NCBI RefSeq assembly: GCF_021390515.1
Contig: NZ_JAJUXI010000003.1
Span: 186,001 to 250,000 of the forward strand
Source of the DNA: Dyadobacter sp. CY326
GTDB taxonomy: Bacteria; Bacteroidota; Bacteroidia; Cytophagales; Spirosomataceae
Length of the DNA stretch: 64,000 nt
Direction of reading: 5' to 3'
Shown here: piece after piece, positions 17,612-25,712 of the stretch
Numbering within the stretch: the first letter of the stretch is position 1
How the letters are laid out: each line of letters opens with the position of its first letter
The notes under the pieces: generated by a model
The model's database searches: none
What the model saw: only the letters and a program-made list of their open reading frames with translations
Told to the model about the DNA's origin: nothing
Made by a program: the position numbers and the translations under genes

Positions 17612-18514
17612 ATGGCAAACTCAGAATCTCTCGAAGAATTTTACCAGCAAAAGTTCAATTGGCTGCCCGACAACTTGCAGCAGGACATTGGGCATTTCAA
17701 TGTGTTCCGGCTGGAAGACTGCATGGGCCCAAACTCGGCGCCTGTGCAATATAGCAGGAAGGATTTTTACAAGATAACCCTCATTCGCGGAAAAAACATT
17801 TACCATTATGCGGATAAAAGCCTTGAAACGGACGGACCAACGCTGATTTTCTTCAACCCGCAGGTTCCTTATACGTGGGAGGGCGGGGCAGATAGCATTT
17901 CCGGCTATTTCTGCATCTTTACCGAAGGATTTTTCTCAGGCAGAATCCGCGACGGCCTGGCTGACCTGCCGATGTTCACGCCCGGCGGCAAGCCTGCTTA
18001 TCTGCTCAATGAGGCGCAGGAGGCTCATGTTCAGGGAATTTTTGAAAAAATGCTGGAAGAAATCGATTCCGATTATCAGTATAAATACGATTTGCTGCGG
18101 AATTATATGACAGAAGTGGTGCATTATGCGATGAAAATGCAGCCGTCGGAATCGCTCTATCAGCATCCAAATGCCAATTCGCGCATTACAGCAGTCTTTA
18201 CAGAATTGTTGGAAAGGCAATTTCCAATCGAGTCACCTTCGCAGCGTTTTACCTATCGCTCGGCCAATGATTTTGCGCAACAATTGTCTGTTCATGTCAA
18301 TCATTTGAACCGGGCAATTCGCGAGACAACGGGGAAAACGACTACAACGCACATTTCGGAGCGCATTGCCAGCGAAGCCAAGGCGCTTTTGAAGCACACG
18401 AACTGGAACATTTCAGAGATCAGTTACAGTCTGGGCTTTGAAGAACCCGCGCATTTCAACAACTTTTTCAAGAAGCTGACGAGTCATACGCCGTCATCTT
18501 ATCGCGTTGTTTGA
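17612..18514 (+). CDS. AraC-family transcriptional regulator
   Basis: This 300-residue regulator has an N-terminal cupin-like ligand/dimer domain (about 20-170: HFNVFRLEDC, PTLIFFNPQVPYTWEGG) and a C-terminal AraC domain (about 205-300) with two helix-turn-helix motifs: FAQQLSVHVNHLNRAIRETTGK and NISEISYSLGFEEPAHFNNFFKK. AraC regulators usually activate nearby genes on ligand binding. The next gene downstream (SDR, 86 bases) has a -7 box without a visible -33 box, a layout that suits activator control. The GH95 gene on the other side is a second candidate target. Confidence 0.93.
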   Translation: MANSESLEEFYQQKFNWLPDNLQQDIGHFNVFRLEDCMGPNSAPVQYSRKDFYKITLIRGKNIYHYADKSLETDGPTLIFFNPQVPYTWEGGADSISGYFCIFTEGFFSGRIRDGLADLPMFTPGGKPAYLLNEAQEAHVQGIFEKMLEEIDSDYQYKYDLLRNYMTEVVHYAMKMQPSESLYQHPNANSRITAVFTELLERQFPIESPSQRFTYRSANDFAQQLSVHVNHLNRAIRETTGKTTTTHISERIASEAKALLKHTNWNISEISYSLGFEEPAHFNNFFKKLTSHTPSSYRVV

Positions 18515-18566
18515 ATTTTGCAAGCATCTGTTTGAACGTCGCAATGACGGGCTTTGTCCAGCGCCC

Positions 18567-18574
18567 TAATTTTG
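18567..18574 (+). promoter_or_regulatory. Candidate -7 element of the SDR gene
   Basis: TAATTTTG is a perfect TAnnTTTG match 27 bases before the ATG. No TTTG at 19-21 bases upstream, which could mean dependence on the adjacent AraC activator. Confidence 0.35.
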
Positions 18575-18600
18575 TTCCATCAAATTAAAACAAACAAAAG

Positions 18601-19455
18601 ATGGAGACTAACAAAATTTGGTTCGTAACTGGCGCTTCAAAAGGATTGGGGCTGACATTGGTTCAAAAATTGCTTGCAAACGGCATCAGCGTTGCAGCAA
18701 CTTCGCGAAATGTCGAAGACCTGAAAAAAGCCGTGGGCAATGACACCGCGCAGTTTTTGCCATTGGCAACTGATCTGAAAAGTGAAGCGAGCATTCAGGA
18801 AGCAATCGAAAAAACCGTTGCGCATTTCGGGCGCGTGGATGTGATCGTCAACAATGCAGGTTATGGTCTGCTGGGAAGCGTTGAAGAGCTTTCTGATGCT
18901 GAAATCCGTGGAAATTTCGAAATTAATGTGTTTGGTGTTTTCAATGTAATCCGCAAAGCAATGCCTTACTTGCGTGCACAACGCTCGGGACATATTCTGA
19001 ACATTTCTTCAATAGGCGGCTTTATGGGCGGTTTCCCGGGATTCGGAGCTTATTGCGCCACAAAGTTTGCGGTAAATGGTTTGTCAGAGTCGCTGGCTGA
19101 GGAAGTAAGATCGTTTGGGGTGAAGGTTACCATTGTTGAGCCTGGTTATTTCCGGACCGATTTCCTTTCAGATTCTTCGATTGGCCTTCCAAAAACCGAA
19201 ATTGCTGAATACAAGGAAGTGCGCGATTCGCAAAATGCGCACCAAAACGAGATCAACGGAAAACAGCTGGGTAACCCTGAAAAAGCGGCCGAGGCAATGA
19301 TCCGCATTGTGTCAGAAGCCAACCCGCCAATGAATTTGTTCCTGGGCAGCGACGCCTTCGCCGTTGCAAACGGCAAGATCGCCGCAGTGCAGAAAGAGCT
19401 CGAAGATTGGAAATCACTGACGGTTTCAACGGACTTTGAAGTGGAAAGCGTTTAG
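18601..19455 (+). CDS. Short-chain dehydrogenase/reductase
   Basis: This 284-residue classical SDR has the nucleotide-binding motif TGASKGLG (about 11-18), NNAG in the central strand, the catalytic Ser in NISSIGG, and the YCATK motif (Tyr-x3-Lys, about 157-161). Arg or Ser residues after the second strand (ATSRN) suggest a preference for NADP(H). The long C-terminal part after the active site resembles oxidoreductases acting on small carbonyl compounds. It is commonly found beside an AraC regulator in Bacteroidota and Proteobacteria and is probably activated by it. The natural substrate cannot be read from sequence. Confidence 0.93.
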   Translation: METNKIWFVTGASKGLGLTLVQKLLANGISVAATSRNVEDLKKAVGNDTAQFLPLATDLKSEASIQEAIEKTVAHFGRVDVIVNNAGYGLLGSVEELSDAEIRGNFEINVFGVFNVIRKAMPYLRAQRSGHILNISSIGGFMGGFPGFGAYCATKFAVNGLSESLAEEVRSFGVKVTIVEPGYFRTDFLSDSSIGLPKTEIAEYKEVRDSQNAHQNEINGKQLGNPEKAAEAMIRIVSEANPPMNLFLGSDAFAVANGKIAAVQKELEDWKSLTVSTDFEVESV

Positions 19456-19517
19456 GATATATTTACAGAGGATGAACAGCTAAGCCGTTCATCCTCTGTT
19501 CTTTTAGAAACATAACA

Positions 19518-20204
19518 ATGGATATCAAAAGCAATAAAATAAGGGCAATCATAACCGGTGTTACGGGCATGGTTGGCGAGGGCGTTTTGCATGAATGCCT
19601 GCACAGCGACGCGGTTGAGGCAGTTTTGATCATCAACCGCAAGTCTTCCGGAATTTCTCATCCCAAGTTGAAGGAGATCGTTCACAGCGAATTTTTCAAT
19701 TTAATGCCCATTGAGGGTCAATTGATCGGATATAATGCGTGTTACTTTTGTCTGGGCGTTTCATCCATTGGAATGAAAGAGCCTGATTATGAAAAAGTTA
19801 CTTATGATTTGACATTGCATGTTGCTGCAACATTGGTGAAGCTCAATCCCGAAATGACGTTTTGTTATGTGTCCGGTGCGGGCACCGACAGCAGTGAAAA
19901 TGGCAGTTCAATGTGGGCAAGAGTAAAGGGCAAAACTGAGAACGCCTTGATGAAACTGCCATTTAAACAAGTGTTTGCGTTTCGGCCAGGTTACATTCAT
20001 CCTACGCCCGGCCTGAAAAATGTACTGCCATTTGTCAAATACGTTTCCTGGCTTTATCCGCTCTTCAAAATTATTTTGCCAAACACGGTTTCAACGCTCG
20101 GGCAAGTCGGGCAGGCGATGATTAAGGCAACGCAGTTTGGTTATGACAAAAAAGTGCTGGAAGTGAAAGACATTAAGAATATCGCAGACCGGCAATACGT
20201 CTGA
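19518..20204 (+). CDS. NAD(P)-binding epimerase/dehydratase-like protein
   Basis: This 228-residue protein has an N-terminal Rossmann motif TGVTGMVGEGV (GxxGxxG type) near residue 14-24 and the segment CYVSGAGTDSSE in place of the usual SDR active site. A Tyr-x3-Lys triad is not obvious, although W-A-R-V-K-G-K-T-E is a conserved spot in NmrA/epimerase-like proteins of this size. The closest style is the short NAD-dependent epimerase/dehydratase-like family. It lies 62 bases after the SDR on the same strand and may share its transcript. It converges with the GH97 gene, leaving 16 bases between the stop codons. Confidence 0.8.
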   Translation: MDIKSNKIRAIITGVTGMVGEGVLHECLHSDAVEAVLIINRKSSGISHPKLKEIVHSEFFNLMPIEGQLIGYNACYFCLGVSSIGMKEPDYEKVTYDLTLHVAATLVKLNPEMTFCYVSGAGTDSSENGSSMWARVKGKTENALMKLPFKQVFAFRPGYIHPTPGLKNVLPFVKYVSWLYPLFKIILPNTVSTLGQVGQAMIKATQFGYDKKVLEVKDIKNIADRQYV

Positions 20205-20220
20205 GCGAGAACTCTGCTTG

Positions 20221-22197
20221 CTATTTCGCTTTCAAATGAATCACAAATCCGCCGCCCGCAGCCATTTTGATCGTAATAGCGTCTTTTGATGAAAATTCTT
20301 TTGACGATAATTTGTAATCGGCTGCATAACGGTCCGCATTTACGCCATCCTCGCAAATGATCGCTTCGTATTTTCTTTCGTTTAAAAAAGACAATGGAAT
20401 TGTTAATGATCTGGGAGTGAGATCATTCATTGCACCAATAAACCAGTCGTTCTGCTTCTTTCTAGCGGTGACAATGTAGTCGCCAAGCTTGGCTTCCAGG
20501 ATCATTGTTGTGTCCCAGGTTGTAGGAATGCTGCCTAATAATGTCATGAAATCGGGTTCCATGAGCCCCTGCGACGGGTTTCCGGAAAAGAGCTGCATCG
20601 GACTGTCATAAACCACAAACATGGCCAGTTGCTGCGTTCGTGTTCCAAACGACATCACATTTTCGGCCGTCGCACGGAACGAACTTTTTGTCCCATTCGT
20701 CAGCAAACCCGGCTCGTAATCCATTGGCCCCGAAGTCATTCTGATAAATGGCAACATTAAATTATGCTCCGGTGTCGCCTTCGCACTCCACATATTGTAT
20801 TCCGAACCTAAAACGGCTTCTCGTGTCAGTGCATGCGGGTAAGTTCGGTTGAAGCCTGCCGGCTTGAAAGCGCCATGAAACATCAGCATAATCTTATGAT
20901 TGGCGCAAGCCTGAGCCGTTTTATGGAAGAAATCGACTGCTTTTTGATCGTCGCGGTCGATGAAATCGGTCATAATGAAATCCACTCCCCATTTGTTGAA
21001 CTGTTCCAAAGCAGGCTCCATTTGCTTTTCTAGCGTCATGGCCAGCGTCCACATGCCGAGTTTAATCTGCTTTTCTTTGGCATAAGCGATTAATGCTGGC
21101 ATATCAATCGCCGGATGGACTTTAAGCAGATCATTATTGTCGCTCCATCCGGCATCGAGCAGGACTTGCTCAAAACCAAAGCGTTTGGCGAAGTCAATGT
21201 AATATTTATAAGTGTCCGTGTTGATCCCGCTTTTAAAGGGAACATTAAAAAGATTCTCCGTAATGATCCATTCTTCGGTGGACTTGCGCGGCATAATCCA
21301 TGACGTTTCGGCAACTCGTGAAGGAGATGCAAGCCTGTAAACCAGATCATTAGCAGGCAAAGACTTATCATCCGGAGCAATTAGGATCGTGCGCCAGGGG
21401 AATGTTCGCGAACCTTTGGTCTTGGCGATAAAGTTTTCTCGTTCGGCAACATAACGCTGTGAATATTCACCCGCAAGCACCGCCTCCGTTTTGGGATAAG
21501 GCGCGAATTCAGCGACCAGACTGCTTTTCCCAGTTCCGGTGAGAAACATTCCGGGATAGGATTCCAGATCAGACTCAGTAATGACGATTTTCGGAAGTTC
21601 ACCGGAAGAAATGAGAACCGGCGTGAAGCAAAGATTTTTGGCAAAAACACTGTCGAGCGTTTTGATCTGATAAGGCTCTTCGAAACTTGTATGGAATTTA
21701 TCCTGATTGTCGCGTTTGACAGCTTCCGGAAAATATAACTGCGGATTTCCCGGGAAATTGAATGTAGCAATCTCATTTTGAACGGTTATCGAATCTTTGA
21801 ACAATGTCTCAATCCGATAAGCAACACCATCGTTGTAAACCCTGAATGTGACGCGGTAAGGGTTGCCAAAACGGAACGAAACCTCGTTATACAGATCAGG
21901 AATGTGTCTGCGCTTTTCAGGAACCGGGGAAATGATCGTTTCATTGACAGTGCGTGTTGTGATTTTTGGCTTGTCCAGCCGATCGCTCATTTTGCCCTGG
22001 TTGAGCAACACGAGGTCTATTTCAGAAGGGGCAAGCAGTGTTTTTCCTTCATATAAAATGTTGTAAGTAAGCGCTTTATCGATGTTAACCAGGAGTTTGG
22101 TTTTTCCATCGGGCGAGAAAATCTGTCTATTGGTGGCTCCGTGCACATGGAGTGTCACGATAAAAAATCCGAAAATGAATAAGTTTCGCATTGGCAT
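20221..22197 (-). CDS. Glycoside hydrolase family 97 enzyme, probably retaining alpha-galactosidase-like
   Basis: This 658-residue exported enzyme has a signal peptide of about 20 residues. The N-terminal beta-supersandwich (about 25-280) is typical of GH97 (FSPDGKTKLLVNI, TYNILYEGKTLLAPS). A TIM barrel follows, with LLDAGWSDNNDLL and KLGMWTLAM, and ends in the C-terminal beta domain. The barrel strand WGVDFIMTDFIDRDDQ carries an Asp at the position used as nucleophile by the retaining (alpha-galactosidase) subgroup; the Glu of the inverting SusB-like alpha-glucosidases is not evident. The assignment to the retaining subgroup is an inference by motif. It should act in the periplasm on alpha-linked sugars. 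Confidence 0.9.
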   Translation of the reverse strand: MPMRNLFIFGFFIVTLHVHGATNRQIFSPDGKTKLLVNIDKALTYNILYEGKTLLAPSEIDLVLLNQGKMSDRLDKPKITTRTVNETIISPVPEKRRHIPDLYNEVSFRFGNPYRVTFRVYNDGVAYRIETLFKDSITVQNEIATFNFPGNPQLYFPEAVKRDNQDKFHTSFEEPYQIKTLDSVFAKNLCFTPVLISSGELPKIVITESDLESYPGMFLTGTGKSSLVAEFAPYPKTEAVLAGEYSQRYVAERENFIAKTKGSRTFPWRTILIAPDDKSLPANDLVYRLASPSRVAETSWIMPRKSTEEWIITENLFNVPFKSGINTDTYKYYIDFAKRFGFEQVLLDAGWSDNNDLLKVHPAIDMPALIAYAKEKQIKLGMWTLAMTLEKQMEPALEQFNKWGVDFIMTDFIDRDDQKAVDFFHKTAQACANHKIMLMFHGAFKPAGFNRTYPHALTREAVLGSEYNMWSAKATPEHNLMLPFIRMTSGPMDYEPGLLTNGTKSSFRATAENVMSFGTRTQQLAMFVVYDSPMQLFSGNPSQGLMEPDFMTLLGSIPTTWDTTMILEAKLGDYIVTARKKQNDWFIGAMNDLTPRSLTIPLSFLNERKYEAIICEDGVNADRYAADYKLSSKEFSSKDAITIKMAAGGGFVIHLKAK

Positions 22198-22332
22198 TGC
22201 ATGAGATGATCAAAAGACTTCTGTGAATCGGCTTGCCTAAGTGAGCCGCCGGTTAGTAAATTGACGGAAAATAATTACTTTGCTGACAAATAGCATTCTT
22301 ATATAAAAGGAAAAACTGCACCATTTACCTGC

Positions 22333-23697
22333 ATGGATTACTTTCTCGTCTCGTTTTTTCTGATTCAGTACGTTCGTTCTTCCCTGCAAACAGCCACTGC
22401 TCTTCCGCACTGGGACCGGCTTTTGATTTATGCACGATATGTAACCATTGCATTGATTGCCACTTATTACGCAACGGACACACCAGAATTTTTTAGCTGG
22501 ATTTGGCACGCCTATCTGACCCTGATTGTCGTCATTCTTTACACGAAAGAGGAATTTGCGCCAATCAAGTCGGTGGTGCAGTCCGTGATCCCTTTTGTTG
22601 TGGTGTCCATTTTAAGCGACATCATTGAGCTTGTCGCGCCGAAAATTCATGATTCATACGACGATTGGATTAGCATTGCTAAACTATTTACCTTCCTGTT
22701 ATGCTTTGTAATCTGGTTTTATGCCCAAAAACAACGCAAGATTTTATTAAAGGAACGGGAGGATCGGTTGCGCGAAGAAATGGCGAGTAAAGCGCAAAAA
22801 GAATCATTGGAATATCTGGTTGCCGAGCGCACGCATGAATTGACATTGCAAAAAGAGGAATTACAAAAAGCGATTGAAGAACTGAAAGCAACTCAGAATC
22901 AACTGGTTCAGAGTGAAAAAATGGCTTCACTGGGCGAGCTGACCGCGGGGATAGCGCATGAGATCCAAAACCCGCTGAATTTCGTCAACAACTTTTCAGA
23001 AGTGTCGGTTGAGCTTTGTCAGGAGTTGGAAGAGGAAGTGGACAAAACGGAAATACCGGATGCGGATAAGGATTATATCAAAGGCATTATCGCCGATTTG
23101 AGCCAAAATCAGCAAAAAATAACGCATCACGGCAAACGCGCCGACTCCATTGTAAAAGGAATGCTGCAGCATTCGCGCGCTTCGTCAGGAGAGAAAGAGG
23201 CGGTGGAAATCAATGCGCTCGCAGATGAATATATGCGGCTTGCGTATCATGGTTTGCGTGCGAAAGACAAGGAATTCAATGCTGCGTTAGTAACCGATTT
23301 CGATCCGACGATTGGCAAAGTGCTGGTTATGCCACAGGATCTGGGCAGGGTTTTCCTGAACCTTTTTACCAATGCATTTTACGCCGTTGCGGAGAAGAAA
23401 CGCAAATTGGCAGAAACGGGAAATCTGAATGATTACAGACCCGAGGTTAAAATTTCTACTAAAAAGTTTGCTAACAAGCTTTATGTCCGCGTCAGCGACA
23501 ATGGAACGGGCATGCCTGATAGTGTGAAGGCTAAGATTTTTCAACCGTTTTTTACAACAAAACCCACCGGACAAGGAACCGGGCTGGGACTTTCCATGAG
23601 TTACGACATCATTACCAATGCCCACGGCGGCACGTTGGATGTCGACACAGTTCCGGGTGAGCGGACCGAGTTCAAGATCACCATTCCCATCATTTGA
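22333..23697 (+). CDS. Membrane sensor histidine kinase
   Basis: This 454-residue kinase begins with about four transmembrane helices (about 1-135) and no large periplasmic domain, so it may sense a membrane or internal signal. A coiled coil (about 140-195, rich in Glu/Lys) follows. HisKA contains the phospho-His in SLGELTAGIAHEIQNPLNFV. HATPase motifs are NLFTNAFYAV (N box), DNGTGMP (G1), and GTGLGLSMSY (G2). It heads a run of four signalling genes on the plus strand: kinase, receiver, receiver-cyclase and HD hydrolase. The receiver gene starts 26 bases after its stop. It therefore probably phosphorylates one or both of the following receivers. Confidence 0.93.
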   Translation: MDYFLVSFFLIQYVRSSLQTATALPHWDRLLIYARYVTIALIATYYATDTPEFFSWIWHAYLTLIVVILYTKEEFAPIKSVVQSVIPFVVVSILSDIIELVAPKIHDSYDDWISIAKLFTFLLCFVIWFYAQKQRKILLKEREDRLREEMASKAQKESLEYLVAERTHELTLQKEELQKAIEELKATQNQLVQSEKMASLGELTAGIAHEIQNPLNFVNNFSEVSVELCQELEEEVDKTEIPDADKDYIKGIIADLSQNQQKITHHGKRADSIVKGMLQHSRASSGEKEAVEINALADEYMRLAYHGLRAKDKEFNAALVTDFDPTIGKVLVMPQDLGRVFLNLFTNAFYAVAEKKRKLAETGNLNDYRPEVKISTKKFANKLYVRVSDNGTGMPDSVKAKIFQPFFTTKPTGQGTGLGLSMSYDIITNAHGGTLDVDTVPGERTEFKITIPII

Positions 23698-23723
23698 CGT
23701 ACGGCGCCTTTAATAAAAATATT

Positions 23724-24098
23724 ATGAAAATACTGGTTGTAGACGACGAGGAAGATGTAAAATCGCTTTTTGAGCAGAAGTTCAGGAAGGAGATACGCAA
23801 TGCGCAGTTTGAATTTTCATTCGCGTTTTCGGGCGAAGAAGCGCTGACTTACCTCGCGGATCATCCTTCCGAAGTGGTGATGATTTTGTCGGACATTAAC
23901 ATGCCGGGTATGAGCGGCATTGAATTGCTGAAATCGATACGAAAAGACTATCCGGCGGCACCGCCACAAGTGATGATGATCACGGCCTATGGTGACAGCC
24001 AGAATCACAACCAGGCCATGCAGCTCGGCGCGGACGATTTTCTGACCAAGCCGGTTAATTTTATTGAATTGAAAGAGAAATTGCTCAAAACTTTATGA
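23724..24098 (+). CDS. Single-domain response regulator
   Basis: This 124-residue protein is a stand-alone CheY-like receiver. The start is the ATG at 23724 ([13 protein letters not shown]), because the frame upstream has no receiver features. The acidic pair DDEED, phospho-acceptor Asp in [11 protein letters not shown], the Thr/Ser position in MMITAYGD and the Lys in LTKPVN are all present. It has no output domain, so it likely transfers the signal by protein contact or acts as a phosphate sink. Its last four bases overlap the start of the receiver-cyclase gene, with which it shares much sequence (QKFR...LSDINMP), so the two receivers look like tandem duplicates. Confidence 0.92.
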   Translation: MKILVVDDEEDVKSLFEQKFRKEIRNAQFEFSFAFSGEEALTYLADHPSEVVMILSDINMPGMSGIELLKSIRKDYPAAPPQVMMITAYGDSQNHNQAMQLGADDFLTKPVNFIELKEKLLKTL

Positions 24099-25141
24099 AA
24101 GCCAAAATACTGGTAGTGGATGATGAGGCTGATTTGCAATTGCTAATCAAACAGAAGTTCAGGAGGCAGATCCGCGAGCAGGAATACGAGTTTGTTTTTG
24201 CAGAAAATGGCTTTAAAGCGCTTGAAGCACTTGTGGAGCACCCGGATGTGGATATGGTGCTAAGCGACATCAACATGCCGGAAATGGATGGCTTGACATT
24301 GCTCGTGCGGCTCGGCGAACTCAGTCCGATCCTCAAATCCGTGATCGTGTCGGCTTATGGCGATATGGACAACATTCGGACGGCCATGAACCGGGGTGCC
24401 TTTGATTTTCTTACCAAACCCATTGATTTTAAGGATCTTGAAGTGACGATGGAAAAAACACTGGCCTATGTTGCGCAGCTTCGGGAAACGCTAAAAGCGG
24501 TTCGGGAAAACGATATTTTGCGCATGTATGTCGATTCTTCCGTGCTGCAATTCATGACGCAGGACGCGTTTGAAAAATCATTGATGACGAGTGAGAACAT
24601 TGAAGCAACGGTCGTGTTCATGGACATGTGCGGCTTTACGACGATTTCCGAAAACGAACCTGCGGATCTTGTGGTCAAGCTGATCAACAAATATTTTGAT
24701 GTGATGGTGAAAGAGATCATTGCACAAGGCGGCCTGGTTGACAAGTTTATGGGTGACGCGGTGATGGCGGTTTTTCGAGGTGAATATCATTTGGATCGCG
24801 CTATTGAATCTTCTCTGGCTGTTCGCAACCACATTGATGGATTCAAGGATGAGCTGGCGGGGCAGACGGGTTATTCGCCTCAAGTTTCGATCGGCATCAA
24901 TTCGGGCGAGATGGTTTCGGGAAATATCGGCTCGGCAGCTTTGAAAAGATTGGATTACACCGTGATCGGCGACGCAGTGAATGTTGCGCAACGATTGCAG
25001 AATGCTGCCAAACCGGGTCAGGTTTTGGTCCCCGAATCAGCTTATTTGAACATTAAGGAAGCGTTTCACTGCAATTTAGTTGGCGAAATTGTGTTGAAGA
25101 ACAAGGCGAATCCAGTGAAGGTTTACGAAGTTTTGGAATAA
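24095..25141 (+). CDS. Receiver domain fused to class III adenylate cyclase
   Basis: This 348-residue protein joins an N-terminal receiver (about 4-120; phospho-Asp in [11 protein letters not shown], Lys in LTKPID) through a helical linker (about 125-170) to a class III cyclase domain (about 170-345). Metal-binding Asp residues are in [11 protein letters not shown] and [12 protein letters not shown]. The Lys of DKFMGD and the Asp of DYTVIGD match the adenine-specifying positions, and the transition-state Asn and Arg are in VNVAQRLQ, so cAMP is the predicted product. Phosphorylation by the upstream kinase should switch the cyclase. The gene overlaps the preceding receiver gene by 4 bases (ATGA) and is followed by an HD hydrolase gene one base after its stop. 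Confidence 0.93.
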   Translation: MKAKILVVDDEADLQLLIKQKFRRQIREQEYEFVFAENGFKALEALVEHPDVDMVLSDINMPEMDGLTLLVRLGELSPILKSVIVSAYGDMDNIRTAMNRGAFDFLTKPIDFKDLEVTMEKTLAYVAQLRETLKAVRENDILRMYVDSSVLQFMTQDAFEKSLMTSENIEATVVFMDMCGFTTISENEPADLVVKLINKYFDVMVKEIIAQGGLVDKFMGDAVMAVFRGEYHLDRAIESSLAVRNHIDGFKDELAGQTGYSPQVSIGINSGEMVSGNIGSAALKRLDYTVIGDAVNVAQRLQNAAKPGQVLVPESAYLNIKEAFHCNLVGEIVLKNKANPVKVYEVLE

Positions 25142-25142
25142 C

Positions 25143-25712
25143 ATGAATCTGAAAGAAGCAAAAGCTTACATTGTTGAGCAGCTCCGTTGGCATTTGTCCG
25201 ACACACTTTTTTACCACGGCCTGCATCACACGCTGGACGTTGTGAACGCGGCGCTGCACATTGCAAAGCTGGAAGGCGTTACTGACGCAGAACAGCTAAC
25301 ATTGCTCGAAACTGCTGCTTATTATCACGATTCAGGATTCGTAAATACGTATCAAGGTCACGAGGAGGCGAGCTGCCTGATTGCGAGAGTGGCATTGCCG
25401 GAATTCGATTATTCGCCCGAGCAGATTGACATTGTTTGTAACATGATCATGGCGACTCACATTCCGCAAACGCCAAAAACGCATTTGGAACAAATCATTT
25501 GCGACGCAGATCTGGATTATCTTGGTCGTGCGGATTTTGAGCTTATCGCAACCTCGCTTTTCAACGAAATGAAAGTCCGTAATATGGTTTCGGACATTGA
25601 TTCCTGGAATCAGGTTCAGGTACAATTCATCGGAAAGCACAACTATTGGACGCAATCTGCTCACGATTTGCGCGATGCCTTGAAGCAGGAGAATCTTAAA
25701 AAGCTGTTATAG
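25143..25712 (+). CDS. HD-domain phosphohydrolase
   Basis: This 189-residue protein has a compact HD domain: FYHGLHHTLDVV (His), ETAAYYHDSGFV (HD pair), GHEEAS, and the later Asp in ICDADLDYLG. HD proteins hydrolyse phosphate esters and include phosphodiesterases and nucleotide hydrolases. It starts one base after the adenylate cyclase stop codon, so it is translationally linked with cAMP synthesis. A role in removing cAMP, or another nucleotide, is inferred from context only; the motif does not separate the options. Its 3' end overlaps the convergent transporter/CNB gene by 6 bases. Confidence 0.85.
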   Translation: MNLKEAKAYIVEQLRWHLSDTLFYHGLHHTLDVVNAALHIAKLEGVTDAEQLTLLETAAYYHDSGFVNTYQGHEEASCLIARVALPEFDYSPEQIDIVCNMIMATHIPQTPKTHLEQIICDADLDYLGRADFELIATSLFNEMKVRNMVSDIDSWNQVQVQFIGKHNYWTQSAHDLRDALKQENLKKLL

